Position numbers and translations under genes: made by a program. Under the pieces are notes generated by a model. The model made no database searches. It had not been told where the DNA came from and saw nothing but the letters and a program-made list of their open reading frames with translations. From Armatimonadota bacterium (GTDB lineage: Bacteria; Armatimonadota; UBA5829): a stretch of DNA of 20,328 nucleotides. Location: positions 1 to 20,328 of the forward strand of contig JAMCYN010000059.1 of the NCBI GenBank assembly GCA_023474015.1. Direction: 5' to 3'. This document shows, piece after piece, positions 7,469 to 15,273 of this stretch. Positions within the stretch are counted from its first letter, which is position 1, and each line of letters opens with the position of its first letter.

Positions 7469-8365
7469 TTGAGCAAACCGTTTCGCCTGGGTGTCTCCAC
7501 AAGTTCCTTTATCCATCGAATGCCGGCGGAGATCGCGCGGGTGATGTATGATTCGGCCATAAGGGGCGTGCCGGGGGCATTGGACGACCGGCAAAACCGC
7601 CTGATGGCAGCTTTCACGCGGGAGATCATGGAGGCCGTGAACGCCTCCGGCATCGAGACGGTCGAGTGCTATCATTCTACGGTTTGGGACAGAGAGCCGC
7701 TGCTCAACGTTATGCGTGTGGACTCGAAGGTCGAGTTCTGGTCGGTTCATGCGCCCTACGGATACTTCGTGGACCCGTCCTCGCCCGATGAAGCGTCACG
7801 CGACGGGGTAATAGCGGCGTGCGAGGACACCCTGGAGTTCGCGGCGGGGCTGGGGGCGAAGTTGATAGTTGTTCATCCCGGCTCGAACGTATCGCACGAT
7901 GTGTCGAAAGAGGCCAGGCTGGAGTTCGCTGCGGAAACGCTCTCAGAAGTGGCGCGGCTTGCCGATGCACGCGGGATCATGGTCGCCATAGAGCCTCTGC
8001 CGAAGAACGAGCCGGGGAACTCGCTCGATGCGGTACTGTGGCTGATCGACAGAATCGGCATGCCCAACGTCGGAGTGAACTTCGATGTTAACCACCTCTT
8101 CCCAGCCGAGGCGATCCCGGACCTCATCAGGCAGGCGGGGAACCGTATCATTAACGCCCACATATCCGACCAGGACGGCGAGGAACAGCACTGGCTGCCG
8201 ATGACGGGGAAGCTCGACTGGAAAGCAGTGCTCGCGGCACTGGCGGAAGCCGGGTATGACGGCCCGCTAATCTACGAGACCCACATCAGCGACGCCGAGA
8301 GCTGCGAACAGATCGCCCGTATGATTATGGAGAACTACGATAAGCTGATCGAACTGGCGCCATGA
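7469..8365 (+). CDS. sugar phosphate isomerase/epimerase-like TIM-barrel protein
   Basis: 298 residues, family length. It has the xylose isomerase-like / AP endonuclease 2 fold with a divalent-metal site. Candidate ligands in the expected strands are H94 (SVHAPYG), H136 (VVHPGSN), E175 (AIEPLP), D206 and H209 (FDVNH), H231 (NAHISD) and E270 (YETH). Family members isomerise or epimerise sugars and cyclitols; a minority are endonuclease IV, but the sugar-enzyme style of the C-terminal half favours the former. It starts at a TTG (7469) placed 6 nt after AAGGAG; no ATG lies nearby in frame before conserved sequence. The gene overlaps the following PIG-L gene by 4 nt (ATGA), so the two are translationally coupled. 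Substrate unknown. Confidence 0.88.
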   Translation: MSKPFRLGVSTSSFIHRMPAEIARVMYDSAIRGVPGALDDRQNRLMAAFTREIMEAVNASGIETVECYHSTVWDREPLLNVMRVDSKVEFWSVHAPYGYFVDPSSPDEASRDGVIAACEDTLEFAAGLGAKLIVVHPGSNVSHDVSKEARLEFAAETLSEVARLADARGIMVAIEPLPKNEPGNSLDAVLWLIDRIGMPNVGVNFDVNHLFPAEAIPDLIRQAGNRIINAHISDQDGEEQHWLPMTGKLDWKAVLAALAEAGYDGPLIYETHISDAESCEQIARMIMENYDKLIELAP

Positions 8366-9027
8366 ACCCTCCCATCACAAACGATCCAAAGCTTCGCGAT
8401 GAAATCTTCGCCGCCGGGAAAGCGCTCTTCATCGGAGCGCACCCGGATGACATCGAGTTCTACTGTGGAGGCCTGATACACATGCTCCGGCAGGCGGGTA
8501 CCGAGGCGACCTTCGCCATCGCGACCAGGGGCGGCAAGGGTTTGTCAGGAAGGCGGCGGGAGCGGCTGGAAGGCTTGCGGACCGAGTGTCAGATGGACGC
8601 CGCAAAGGTCCTCGGCGGTGCGAATGTTATATTCTACGATTACCCCGACAAGGAACTCGCCGCGCACGTCGAGCCGTTCGCGAGGGAAATCGAGGGCCTG
8701 ATCGCGGTCGAGCAGCCCGATATTATCTTCTCCTGGGATCCCGACTTCATCTACAACCCCCACCCCGACCACCAGGCCGCCGCCAATGCTTCGAAGATCG
8801 CTACCAAGACTCGGCGGGTATTCTACTACGGCACGCGTGAGCCGGACCTTTGGATAGGCTTTGGCGATGATGTCTTTCAGGTGAAGATCAAGTCCCTGCG
8901 CGCGCACCGCACCGAGACGCCGTGGTACTATTGGATGCTGATCCGCAGGCGATATATAAGGCGGATGATGCATCGGTGCTGTAATGTCGGGGCACGCTAC
9001 GCGGAAGTCTTTCGCGCGGGAGCATAG
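8362..9027 (+). CDS. PIG-L (LmbE-like) family N-deacetylase
   Basis: 221 residues. The zinc-site motif AHPDD is at 26-30 and the second HPDH at 134-137, with GG and RGGKG between them as in PIG-L/LmbE/BshB proteins. These enzymes remove an N-acetyl group from N-acetylglucosamine-type sugars or their conjugates. No signal peptide, so cytoplasmic. Its ATG overlaps the upstream isomerase-like stop codon (ATGA), which suggests the pair works on one compound, perhaps an N-acetylated sugar or sugar conjugate; that is inference. BshB-type bacillithiol synthesis is less likely because no BshA or BshC homologue is in the window. Confidence 0.9.
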   Translation: MNPPITNDPKLRDEIFAAGKALFIGAHPDDIEFYCGGLIHMLRQAGTEATFAIATRGGKGLSGRRRERLEGLRTECQMDAAKVLGGANVIFYDYPDKELAAHVEPFAREIEGLIAVEQPDIIFSWDPDFIYNPHPDHQAAANASKIATKTRRVFYYGTREPDLWIGFGDDVFQVKIKSLRAHRTETPWYYWMLIRRRYIRRMMHRCCNVGARYAEVFRAGA

Positions 9028-9037
9028 GCGGCGGGCC

Positions 9038-9274
9038 CTACCTTCGCCTGCGCCTGCGCCTCAACCCGATCAGCCCCACAATGCCCACGGACAGCGCAAT
9101 CAGTGAAGCCGGCTCGGGGACGGAGTTGACCTCATACCCAACATACAGATTGTCGATATCTGTCGGGAAGCCATAGACGAACTCGAAACCGAGAGTGTCA
9201 AGCTTCTCGACCTGGGCGCTCGCGAAGCCGCACGCGAGCAAGAGCATTACTACGCAGAACGCCGTACTTTTCAT
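9038..9274 (-). CDS. minimal PEP-CTERM-anchored exported protein
   Basis: 78 residues from the ATG at 9274, preceded by a G-run (9281-9287) that could serve as ribosome-binding site. It has a signal peptide (1-20, cleavage at ASA), a mature segment of only about 30 residues, then VPEP at 52-55. A hydrophobic helix and seven consecutive arginines close the protein, a textbook PEP-CTERM sorting signal. Such proteins are processed by an exosortase and usually delivered to the cell surface or exopolysaccharide. The mature part matches no domain I know and is unusually short, so it may be a shrunken descendant of a larger PEP-CTERM protein. It is convergent with the PIG-L gene, only 10 nt away. 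No exosortase gene is in the window. Confidence 0.8.
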   Translation of the reverse strand: MKSTAFCVVMLLLACGFASAQVEKLDTLGFEFVYGFPTDIDNLYVGYEVNSVPEPASLIALSVGIVGLIGLRRRRRRR

Positions 9275-9408
9275 AGCATGGCCCCCCCAACTTGATTCCA
9301 CCGCAAACAAAAAGCACAACTACCGCACATCATAACTGTCAACTACAGGAAAACCCGGTTGATATGCGAGGGAAAGCGTTGCAAGAAACGTGCCATTGAC
9401 GGTTTTAC

Positions 9409-9437
9409 TTGACTATCGAACATCCGTCCCGTAGAAT
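9409..9437 (+). promoter_or_regulatory. sigma70-type promoter of the DinG-like gene, predicted leaderless
   Basis: TTGACT (9409-9414) and TAGAAT (9432-9437) are 17 nt apart. The seventh base after the -10 is 9444, three bases before the ATG at 9447. The in-frame TTG at 9438 would lie upstream of the transcript start and is excluded. Confidence 0.7.
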
Positions 9438-9446
9438 TTGCTTGTT

Positions 9447-11423
9447 ATGCTGGATGAGATCACCAATATCCTCGGGCCGGACGGGCTGTTTGCCAGGCTC
9501 TGCCCCGGATATGAACACAGGGAAGAGCAGCTCGATATGGCGCGGGCGGTCGGCGACGCGATCCTGCGCAAGGAGCATCTGATAGTCGAAGCCGGAACGG
9601 GGGTCGGCAAGACCGTCGGCTACCTCGCCCCGGCGATCATCCACGCGGCCGGCGGCAAACCCGTGATCGTATCGACCCACACCATCAACCTCCAGGGCCA
9701 GCTTATCAACAAAGACATCCCCCTGATGCGGGAGGTGATGGAGGAGCACCCGTTTACGGCCGTCCTGATGAAGGGCCGGGGGAACTTCCTGTGCCTGCAC
9801 GAGCTCGATCTCGCATCGGGTGATATTTACAGGCAGGGCGATACGCTGTTCGATCAACTCAAGAAGTGGGCATCCGAAACCGAGACGGGCGACATCGGCG
9901 AGCTCGATTTCCACTTCCCCGAATGGAGCGATGTCTGCTGCAACCAGGATACTTGCAAGCACGGCGAGTGCCCGCATAACCTCGAACGCTGCTTCTACTA
10001 CAAAATGCGGCGCAAGGCCGAGAAGGCCGATATAGTCGTGGTGAACCATTCGCTGTTTTTCAGCGATATGTCTATCCGGATGGTCGAGCCCAAGAGCGCG
10101 ATATTGCCCGACTACGGCGCGGTGATCTTCGACGAGGCCCATCATTTAGAGGATGTGGCGAGCAACACGTTCGGGATTGAGTTCTCGAACTACCGCGTGC
10201 CGATGCTTCTTAACCGCGTCAAGAAATGCCGCGACCTCGGCATCTCCCCCGGCGAGCTTCAATACATCGAGGGCCTGAACAATTCGCTGTTCGACTCGTT
10301 TAATCGGGTCCGCAGGCAGGAGTTCTTCTTCGATGAGATGTATCAGGCCGTGGAGAAGCACGTCATCGAGGATGGCGTCAACAACCTCATCACACACCTC
10401 GACGGCCTCAATACAAACCTTTCCCAGCAGGACACCGAAGGGAACCCCGAGCTTAAAGACCGGCTCAGCGGGTATCGCAACATGCTCGGGCGGATGCGCG
10501 ACGAACTCAGGGCGTTGTTTTTCGACGCCGACCCGAATTACTTCAGATGGGCGCAGAAACCGACCGGCGGAAAGTTCGTTAGCTGCTATCTGCATTACAC
10601 GCCGATAAGCGTGGCGGATATTCTGAAGAACACGCTGTGGGGAGGGGTCGAGTCGATCATTTGCACGTCGGCGACGCTCTCGAACTCCGGCACGTTCGCG
10701 TACTTCCGCAAGCGGCTCGGGGTCCCGGAGTCGAATGAGTTGATCGTGGGCTCGCCGTTCGATTTCAAGCACCAGGCGCTGCTATACGTCCCCGATGACC
10801 TCGAAGCGCCCTCCGAGAAGCCCGAGTACGCCGAAGCCGTGGCCGCGCGGGTAAAGGAGCTTCTATTGGCGGCGAAGGGGCGGGCGTTTCTGCTGTTTAC
10901 TTCATATCGAATGCTCAACGCCGTCTTCGAGCGGCTCGTCGACGATGTCCCGTTCAGGCTCCTGCGGCAGGGTGAAATGTCGAACGACCGACTGATCAAG
11001 GAGTTCCGCGAGGACGAAACGACGTGTCTGATGGGCGTTCACAGCTTCTGGGAGGGAGTAGACGTGAAAGGCGAGCGGCTGTCGTGCGTGATCATCGACA
11101 AGCTGCCGTTTTCCGTGCCGGACACCCCGACCAACAAGGCCCGCTGCGAGCAGATCGAGCGCGAGGGCGGCAACTGGTTCCGCGACTATGCCATCCCGCA
11201 GGCCCAGATCAGGCTCAAGCAGGGCTTCGGCAGGCTGGTCCGCACCAAGACCGATCACGGCGTGGTGGCGATCCTCGACGTGCGTATCCACAAGAAGTTC
11301 TACGGCCGCGAGTTCCTCCGCTACCTGCCCCGCTGCCCGGGCACGAAGAAGATCAGCCGGGTGAGGGAGTTTTTGGGGACGGTGGATTTGGAGGAGTACG
11401 CGGTGGCGGAGGACGCAAGCTAG
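9447..11423 (+). CDS. dinG: DinG-type (XPD-like) ATP-dependent DNA helicase with an Fe-S cluster
   Basis: 658 residues. Walker A EAGTGVGKT is at 48-56 and the DEAH box FDEAHH near 228-233. Helicase motifs V-VI follow as VHSFWEGVDVKGERL (about 530) and QIRLKQGFGRLVR (about 587). Between motifs Ia and II a cysteine set (C116, then C164/165, C170, C175 and C182, followed by the typical YYKMRRKAEKADIVVVNH) fits the 4Fe-4S domain of the XPD/DinG group. These enzymes unwind DNA 5' to 3' and resolve R-loops and G-quadruplexes. There is no N-terminal DnaQ-like exonuclease, unlike the DinG of some Firmicutes. No Shine-Dalgarno precedes the ATG, in line with the near-leaderless promoter. It is a single gene converging on the CHRD gene; the 114-base gap (11424-11537) holds only a weak AGATGC/GCATCT hairpin. 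Confidence 0.93.
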   Translation: MLDEITNILGPDGLFARLCPGYEHREEQLDMARAVGDAILRKEHLIVEAGTGVGKTVGYLAPAIIHAAGGKPVIVSTHTINLQGQLINKDIPLMREVMEEHPFTAVLMKGRGNFLCLHELDLASGDIYRQGDTLFDQLKKWASETETGDIGELDFHFPEWSDVCCNQDTCKHGECPHNLERCFYYKMRRKAEKADIVVVNHSLFFSDMSIRMVEPKSAILPDYGAVIFDEAHHLEDVASNTFGIEFSNYRVPMLLNRVKKCRDLGISPGELQYIEGLNNSLFDSFNRVRRQEFFFDEMYQAVEKHVIEDGVNNLITHLDGLNTNLSQQDTEGNPELKDRLSGYRNMLGRMRDELRALFFDADPNYFRWAQKPTGGKFVSCYLHYTPISVADILKNTLWGGVESIICTSATLSNSGTFAYFRKRLGVPESNELIVGSPFDFKHQALLYVPDDLEAPSEKPEYAEAVAARVKELLLAAKGRAFLLFTSYRMLNAVFERLVDDVPFRLLRQGEMSNDRLIKEFREDETTCLMGVHSFWEGVDVKGERLSCVIIDKLPFSVPDTPTNKARCEQIEREGGNWFRDYAIPQAQIRLKQGFGRLVRTKTDHGVVAILDVRIHKKFYGREFLRYLPRCPGTKKISRVREFLGTVDLEEYAVAEDAS

Positions 11424-11537
11424 CGCGAGCCTCGCCGCGAAAGCCCGTCATTCGGCAGACTCAGGAAGACCTTCGCCCTCCCCTGGGTTTGGCACAAGAT
11501 GCTTCGGTTCGGAAGACGCATCTGATGATCGGGCGTG

Positions 11538-12062
11538 CTACGCCCTTCCGCGCCGCAGTACTCTTCCGATGCTCGTCAGGCCAAGTATGCCCAGCAGAAC
11601 TGCTGACGGCTCCGGCACGGTTGTGTCGACCCTCTCATAAAGTTGCCCACGAATCTCGCCGCCCGGATAAATCGAGGTATGCACATTCACGTAGAGAAGC
11701 CCGGACTGAAGTTGGCTAACCAGTAGCGGAGTAATAGCGCTCGTCTGCGATATACTCCCGCTGGTTGTGCCAGCCACGCCCAGAATTGGAATAACTACCG
11801 GGCCGTTCGTGCTGGTTGTTGCCGGGCCATGGATATGCGAGGCCGTCGCGGGCGCCAGAAGATCGTTCCAGTTCATGTTGATCGTGACCTGGGTCTGATC
11901 ATCGCTCAAGAGAACGCTCGCGTAACCGGTGGCAGGGGTTGCGCGCGGCGGAACCTCGTTGAGCCCGGATAGGACCGCCTCGAACAGCGTTGTGGCCCCG
12001 ACAAACGAAGTGCAGACAACCAACAGAGCCAGCATGACCGACGGGATCAAGTATCTTCTCAT
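11538..12062 (-). CDS. CHRD-domain exported protein with PEP-CTERM tail
   Basis: 174 residues. A signal peptide (1-23, ending VGA) is followed by a single CHRD domain (about 26-143). Its hallmarks are LSGLNEVPP near the start, the ASHIHGPA motif at about 74-81, and YVNVHTSIYPGGEIRGQL before the end. A linker and VPEP (149-152), a hydrophobic stretch and RRGRA follow, a PEP-CTERM sorting signal. CHRD domains were first described in chordin and are common in bacterial surface proteins; their biochemical role is not established. The ATG at 12062 has a strong purine-rich GGAGGAGGAGAGGAT immediately upstream. It is divergent from the S41 protease operon. Confidence 0.92.
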   Translation of the reverse strand: MRRYLIPSVMLALLVVCTSFVGATTLFEAVLSGLNEVPPRATPATGYASVLLSDDQTQVTINMNWNDLLAPATASHIHGPATTSTNGPVVIPILGVAGTTSGSISQTSAITPLLVSQLQSGLLYVNVHTSIYPGGEIRGQLYERVDTTVPEPSAVLLGILGLTSIGRVLRRGRA

Positions 12063-12116
12063 ATCCTCTCCTCCTCCCCAGCCGAGACACTCTGTGCTTG
12101 ACCGGCTGACTCATGT

Positions 12117-12125
12117 ATTATATCA
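12117..12125 (-). promoter_or_regulatory. extended -10 promoter of the CHRD gene
   Basis: On the minus strand TGA-TATAAT combines a perfect -10 (12117-12122) with the TGn extension (12123-12125); no good -35 is visible. Start near 12110 gives a leader of about 48 nt. Confidence 0.6.
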
Positions 12126-12170
12126 CAAGTTTGGAAAACAGGCGGCGTTTGGCCCTCGCCGGAAATGCAA

Positions 12171-12198
12171 TTGACACGCGAACGTGGTATGGTATAAT
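12171..12198 (+). promoter_or_regulatory. full-consensus sigma70-type promoter of the S41 protease operon
   Basis: TTGACA (12171-12176) and TATAAT (12193-12198) both match consensus perfectly with a 16-nt spacer. Transcription should start near 12205. It is the strongest promoter match in the window. Confidence 0.85.
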
Positions 12199-12204
12199 CC
12201 AATT

Positions 12205-12305
12205 AGTAGTAATCGCGGCGTTCGCGGAACAGAACGGGCCGCGATGTTGTCTATCAATTTGGTGATTGATCGGGCGCCGGGGGATCGATCCCGGCATTAT
12301 TTTTA
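12205..12305 (+). ncRNA. candidate structured leader / attenuator RNA
   Basis: About 100 nt between the consensus promoter and the first S41 gene can form three hairpins. H1 is ATCGCGGC/GCCGCGAT (12212-12219 with 12238-12245). H2 is ATCAAT/ATTGAT (12253-12258 with 12265-12270). H3 is GCCGGGG with TCCCGGC (12276-12295), directly followed by ATTATTTTTA (12296-12305). H3 plus the T-rich stretch resembles an intrinsic terminator ending two bases before the gene's ribosome-binding site (GAGGGA, 12307-12312). It could be an attenuated leader or a separate small RNA. I recognise no known riboswitch family in it. Confidence 0.45.
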
Positions 12306-12316
12306 TGAGGGACTGA

Positions 12317-13786
12317 ATGCGAACAAATCACAGGATCGTGATCGGCCTGCTGGTCGGGCTGTTCTTCGCGGCGGGCTATGGGGTCAGGTCGACATTAGTA
12401 GCGTGCGAACGGAGCGCAGTCGTGGAGCCAAGGCTGGCCCCGGCGGTAAGCCCGGGCACACGTGTGGCGTCGATAGGTCTGGAAGGTGCCGCGGATATCG
12501 ACTTCCGGCCCATAGAGACGCTTTACTCCGTCCTGACCAGCCTCCGCCAGCACTATGTGGAGCAGCTTACCGACAAGGAACAGGGCGAGATGACCTACGA
12601 TGCGCTGCGGGCGATGCTCGCGTCGCTCAACGATCCTGACACCAGGTTCGTCGAACCTGATGAGACCAAGGTCATGGCCGATGCCCGCGAAGGCAAGTTC
12701 CACGGCATCGGAGCCATGCTCGGTATCAAGCGTATAAAGACGGACATAAAGGCATACGCGTTCGTCGAGAGCGTCGATTGGGTAGACGGAAAGGCGGTCC
12801 AGAATGTCCATAGGCCCAAGTCGGACACCGTGACCGAGGAACATCTGGTAATTGTTGCACCGATACTCGGCGGCCCGGCGGCGGAAGCGGGTCTCAAGCC
12901 CGGCGATGACGTTACGGCGGTGAACGGGAAGATCGTTCTACCGTTCGATCCCTTCCAGCGGCTCAACAAGGTCGTCACGGAAGGTCTCAGACTGCGCACG
13001 GACAGGACCAAACTCCGCAAGCAGATGGAGGCGGAGCAGAAGCGGCTGGAGGGCGGAATGAGCATTGCCGAGGCACAGAAGCTGCTTGCCACCGAAGATA
13101 AGACACCCGTCGAGCTGACCCTGTCCCGACGCGGCTCCGCAAAGCCGATCAAGGTCAAGATAGACCCGAGGGAGTTTACCGTGGAACCCGTCACGAGCGA
13201 GATCATAGAAGGCGGGCAGTTTGGGTATGTCAAGATCAACTGCTTCACCCGAAGCGCGGGCGAGCAGCTCGGCTTGGCGATCAGGGAGTTCAAGTCCGAG
13301 GGCGTCATGGGTATGGTGCTCGATCTGCGCGATGTGACGGGCGGCGAAGTAGACTCGATGCTGCAGGTCGCTAAGTATTTGGTTTCCAAGAGATCGGTCG
13401 GCATACTCCTCAAGGCGCGGAACAGAAGATCGACTCTGGAGGTCGCTTCCGGAGTCAACGGAGACGCCTGGAAGGGTTTGCTGGTGGTTCTGGTGGATCG
13501 CGGCACGGCACGGACCGCCGAGGTGCTGGCTTCGGCTCTCAAAGACAGCGGCACGGCCAAATTGGTCGGCGAGAAGACCTACGGAGACAGCGTCTACACC
13601 ACGTTCATTCAACAGCGAGACGGCTCCGGGATACTTATGACAACCGGGATGTTCCTCACGAGCAAAGGGCAAGACTATACGGGCAAGGGCGTGGCCGTGG
13701 ATGTTCAGGCCGCCGCGAGCGGCCCCGGCGACAACCAGTTGAACGAGGCCGTCAAGGTGCTTGCCTCCGGCGGAAACAGGAGCTGA
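12317..13786 (+). CDS. catalytically dead S41 (C-terminal processing) protease homologue
   Basis: 489 residues. An N-terminal signal anchor (8-24) is followed by the S41 helical region containing MTYDALRAMLASLNDPDTRF. A PDZ domain (about 130-270) and an S41 core follow. Compared with the paralogue just downstream, the catalytic Ser is Arg (R399 in RGTARTAE where the paralogue has KSSASASE). The catalytic Lys is Asp (D424 in TYGDS versus TFGKG), and the assisting Gln is Thr (T428). The 25-residue spacing is kept, so the alignment is secure. The oxyanion-region RGNPGG is RDVTGG. The PDZ domain also carries extra segments: about 30 residues near 143-175 and about 40 charged, helical residues near 210-258. 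It probably acts as a substrate adaptor or regulator of the active partner; that is inference. It overlaps the next start by 1 nt. Confidence 0.85.
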   Translation: MRTNHRIVIGLLVGLFFAAGYGVRSTLVACERSAVVEPRLAPAVSPGTRVASIGLEGAADIDFRPIETLYSVLTSLRQHYVEQLTDKEQGEMTYDALRAMLASLNDPDTRFVEPDETKVMADAREGKFHGIGAMLGIKRIKTDIKAYAFVESVDWVDGKAVQNVHRPKSDTVTEEHLVIVAPILGGPAAEAGLKPGDDVTAVNGKIVLPFDPFQRLNKVVTEGLRLRTDRTKLRKQMEAEQKRLEGGMSIAEAQKLLATEDKTPVELTLSRRGSAKPIKVKIDPREFTVEPVTSEIIEGGQFGYVKINCFTRSAGEQLGLAIREFKSEGVMGMVLDLRDVTGGEVDSMLQVAKYLVSKRSVGILLKARNRRSTLEVASGVNGDAWKGLLVVLVDRGTARTAEVLASALKDSGTAKLVGEKTYGDSVYTTFIQQRDGSGILMTTGMFLTSKGQDYTGKGVAVDVQAAASGPGDNQLNEAVKVLASGGNRS

Positions 13787-15150
13787 TGAAGATGAGAAGA
13801 CTGCCCATTGAGATGATATTACCGGTGGTGTTCGTTCTGGTGGCGGCGTTCGTCTTCGGATTCCTCGCGCCGGACGTCCGGGCAAACGGCATAGACATTC
13901 AAAAGTGGATGGCCAGCCTGGACCTGATGCCCCAGCGCGTAGATAACGGTGGGAACCGAGCGTCGGGTTGGACCGAGGGCGGATCCCTGCCGCTGGTGGA
14001 CACGTATTCGTCCGTGATGGAGCGGATCAAGGCCGACTACTTTGACAGGAACACGGCCAGCCGCGAGAAGAAGATCAACGAGCGCGATCTCACCTACGAT
14101 GCCATCAGAGGGATGCTGCATGCGCTTGGCGACCCGTTCACTCGCTTCCTCGACCCTGATGAGTATAAGAAGATGCGCGAGGAGAATGAAGGCAACTTCA
14201 CCGGCATAGGCGCGCAGCTCGATACCAACAAGAAGGGCGAGGTCTACGTTAAGGAGCCGCTTGAAGACACTCCCGCGTATCGAGCCGGAGTGAAAAGCAA
14301 CGATGTGATCGTGGCGGTCAACGGCAAGCCGATCAAGGGCAAGGAAATAGAGGACGTAGTCAAGATGATCCGGGGCAAGGAAGGGACGGTAGTAAAGCTG
14401 ACTCTTCGACGGCCCGGGCAGAACAAGCTGCTCAATTTTGCAATTACGCGAGAGATAGTGCAGTTCCGGATGGTCAAGTCCAGGATGCTCGATAGCAAAA
14501 ACAAGATCGGCTACATCCGACTGTATCAGTTTAACGAAAAGAGCGACGAACAGTTCGATCAGGCGCTTGCGGCGCTTGAGAAAAGCCATATGAAGGGCCT
14601 GGTATTCGACCTGAGAGGCAACCCCGGCGGGCTGCTGCAGATCGCCGTCGATATTGGAAGCCGGTTCATAGAGAGTGGGCCGGTGGTGATCATCCAGGAA
14701 CGCGGCGGCCAGAGGAACCCGATGTACGTCGAGGAAGACAAGCACAATCACAGGCGCTACCCGCTGGTGGTGCTGGTGGATAAGTCAAGCGCGAGCGCGT
14801 CGGAGATAGTCTCGGGTGCGATCAAGGACGACGGCGTCGGGACGCTGGTCGGAACCACGACGTTCGGCAAGGGCCGCGTCCAGACGATCATGCCGCTGCG
14901 GGATGGCTCGGCGGTCGCGATAACCACGGCGAAGTATCTCACTCCTAAGGGGATCGATATACACAAGAAGGGAATCAAGCCGGACATCATCGTGGAGGCG
15001 TCCGATAACTTCGACCCCAACGACCCGGCGACCGACATACAGCTTGCCAAGGGTATCCAGGTGATAAAGGTGAAGCTGGGCATCCTGCCCAAGAGCGTGC
15101 TGGAGAAGATGCAGCCCAAGACCGCGAAGAAGGAAGAAGTTAGGAGTTAG
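13786..15150 (+). CDS. ctpA: S41 carboxy-terminal processing protease (CtpA/Prc family)
   Basis: 454 residues. An N-terminal signal anchor (about 8-28) and the leading helical region with LTYDAIRGMLHALGDPFTRFLDPDEY come first. A PDZ domain (about 135-215), then the S41 core, follow. Catalytic residues are complete: S337 in SASASE, K362 in TFGKG, and Q366, with RGNPGG at 277-282 forming the oxyanion region. The enzyme trims or degrades extracytoplasmic proteins from the C-terminus. The start at 13786 overlaps the previous stop (TGATG). AGGAG at 13778-13782 sits 3 nt from that ATG and 9 nt from a second ATG at 13792, so 13792 may be the real start. Coupling to the dead paralogue implies equimolar production. 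The last codons (EVRS and stop) lie inside a heptad repeat arm. Confidence 0.95.
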   Translation: MKMRRLPIEMILPVVFVLVAAFVFGFLAPDVRANGIDIQKWMASLDLMPQRVDNGGNRASGWTEGGSLPLVDTYSSVMERIKADYFDRNTASREKKINERDLTYDAIRGMLHALGDPFTRFLDPDEYKKMREENEGNFTGIGAQLDTNKKGEVYVKEPLEDTPAYRAGVKSNDVIVAVNGKPIKGKEIEDVVKMIRGKEGTVVKLTLRRPGQNKLLNFAITREIVQFRMVKSRMLDSKNKIGYIRLYQFNEKSDEQFDQALAALEKSHMKGLVFDLRGNPGGLLQIAVDIGSRFIESGPVVIIQERGGQRNPMYVEEDKHNHRRYPLVVLVDKSSASASEIVSGAIKDDGVGTLVGTTTFGKGRVQTIMPLRDGSAVAITTAKYLTPKGIDIHKKGIKPDIIVEASDNFDPNDPATDIQLAKGIQVIKVKLGILPKSVLEKMQPKTAKKEEVRS

Positions 15151-15200
15151 GAGTCTTGGGATCAGGATTCTAACTCCTAGCTCCTAACTTCTAACTCCTC
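15136..15200. repeat. paired heptad-repeat hairpin at the ctpA stop codon
   Basis: Left 15136-15154 pairs with right 15173-15191 over 19 positions with a single G-T wobble, around an 18-nt loop. Units are of the type AGTTAGG on the left and CTAACTC / CTAGCTC / CTAACTT / CTAACTC on the right, in 7-base register. The ctpA stop codon (TAG, 15148-15150) is inside the left arm. It could serve as a 3' mRNA hairpin; no T-run follows. Confidence 0.85.
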
Positions 15201-15273
15201 CAGCTGTTCTACATTAGAAGAGGGAGACAGCCCGTCATATGTAATTGACTGTATAACCACGAAGGAGGCAAGC

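Noticed and set aside
9290..9350. Sigma-54 promoter upstream of the small PEP-CTERM gene
   Set aside because: No GG-N10-GC pair with proper spacing is found; a TTGACA is present but lacks a usable -10.
9405..10145. 246-codon frame antisense to the helicase gene
   Set aside because: It mirrors the helicase motif region and crosses its promoter; no family features.
11497..11523. Hairpin between the convergent helicase and CHRD genes as a bidirectional terminator
   Set aside because: The stem is only 6 bp with a large imperfect interior and no T-run on either strand.
12595..14751. Three frames over 300 codons antisense to the S41 genes
   Set aside because: They are reverse-strand images of clear S41 coding sequence, with low-complexity Ser/Leu- or His-rich products.
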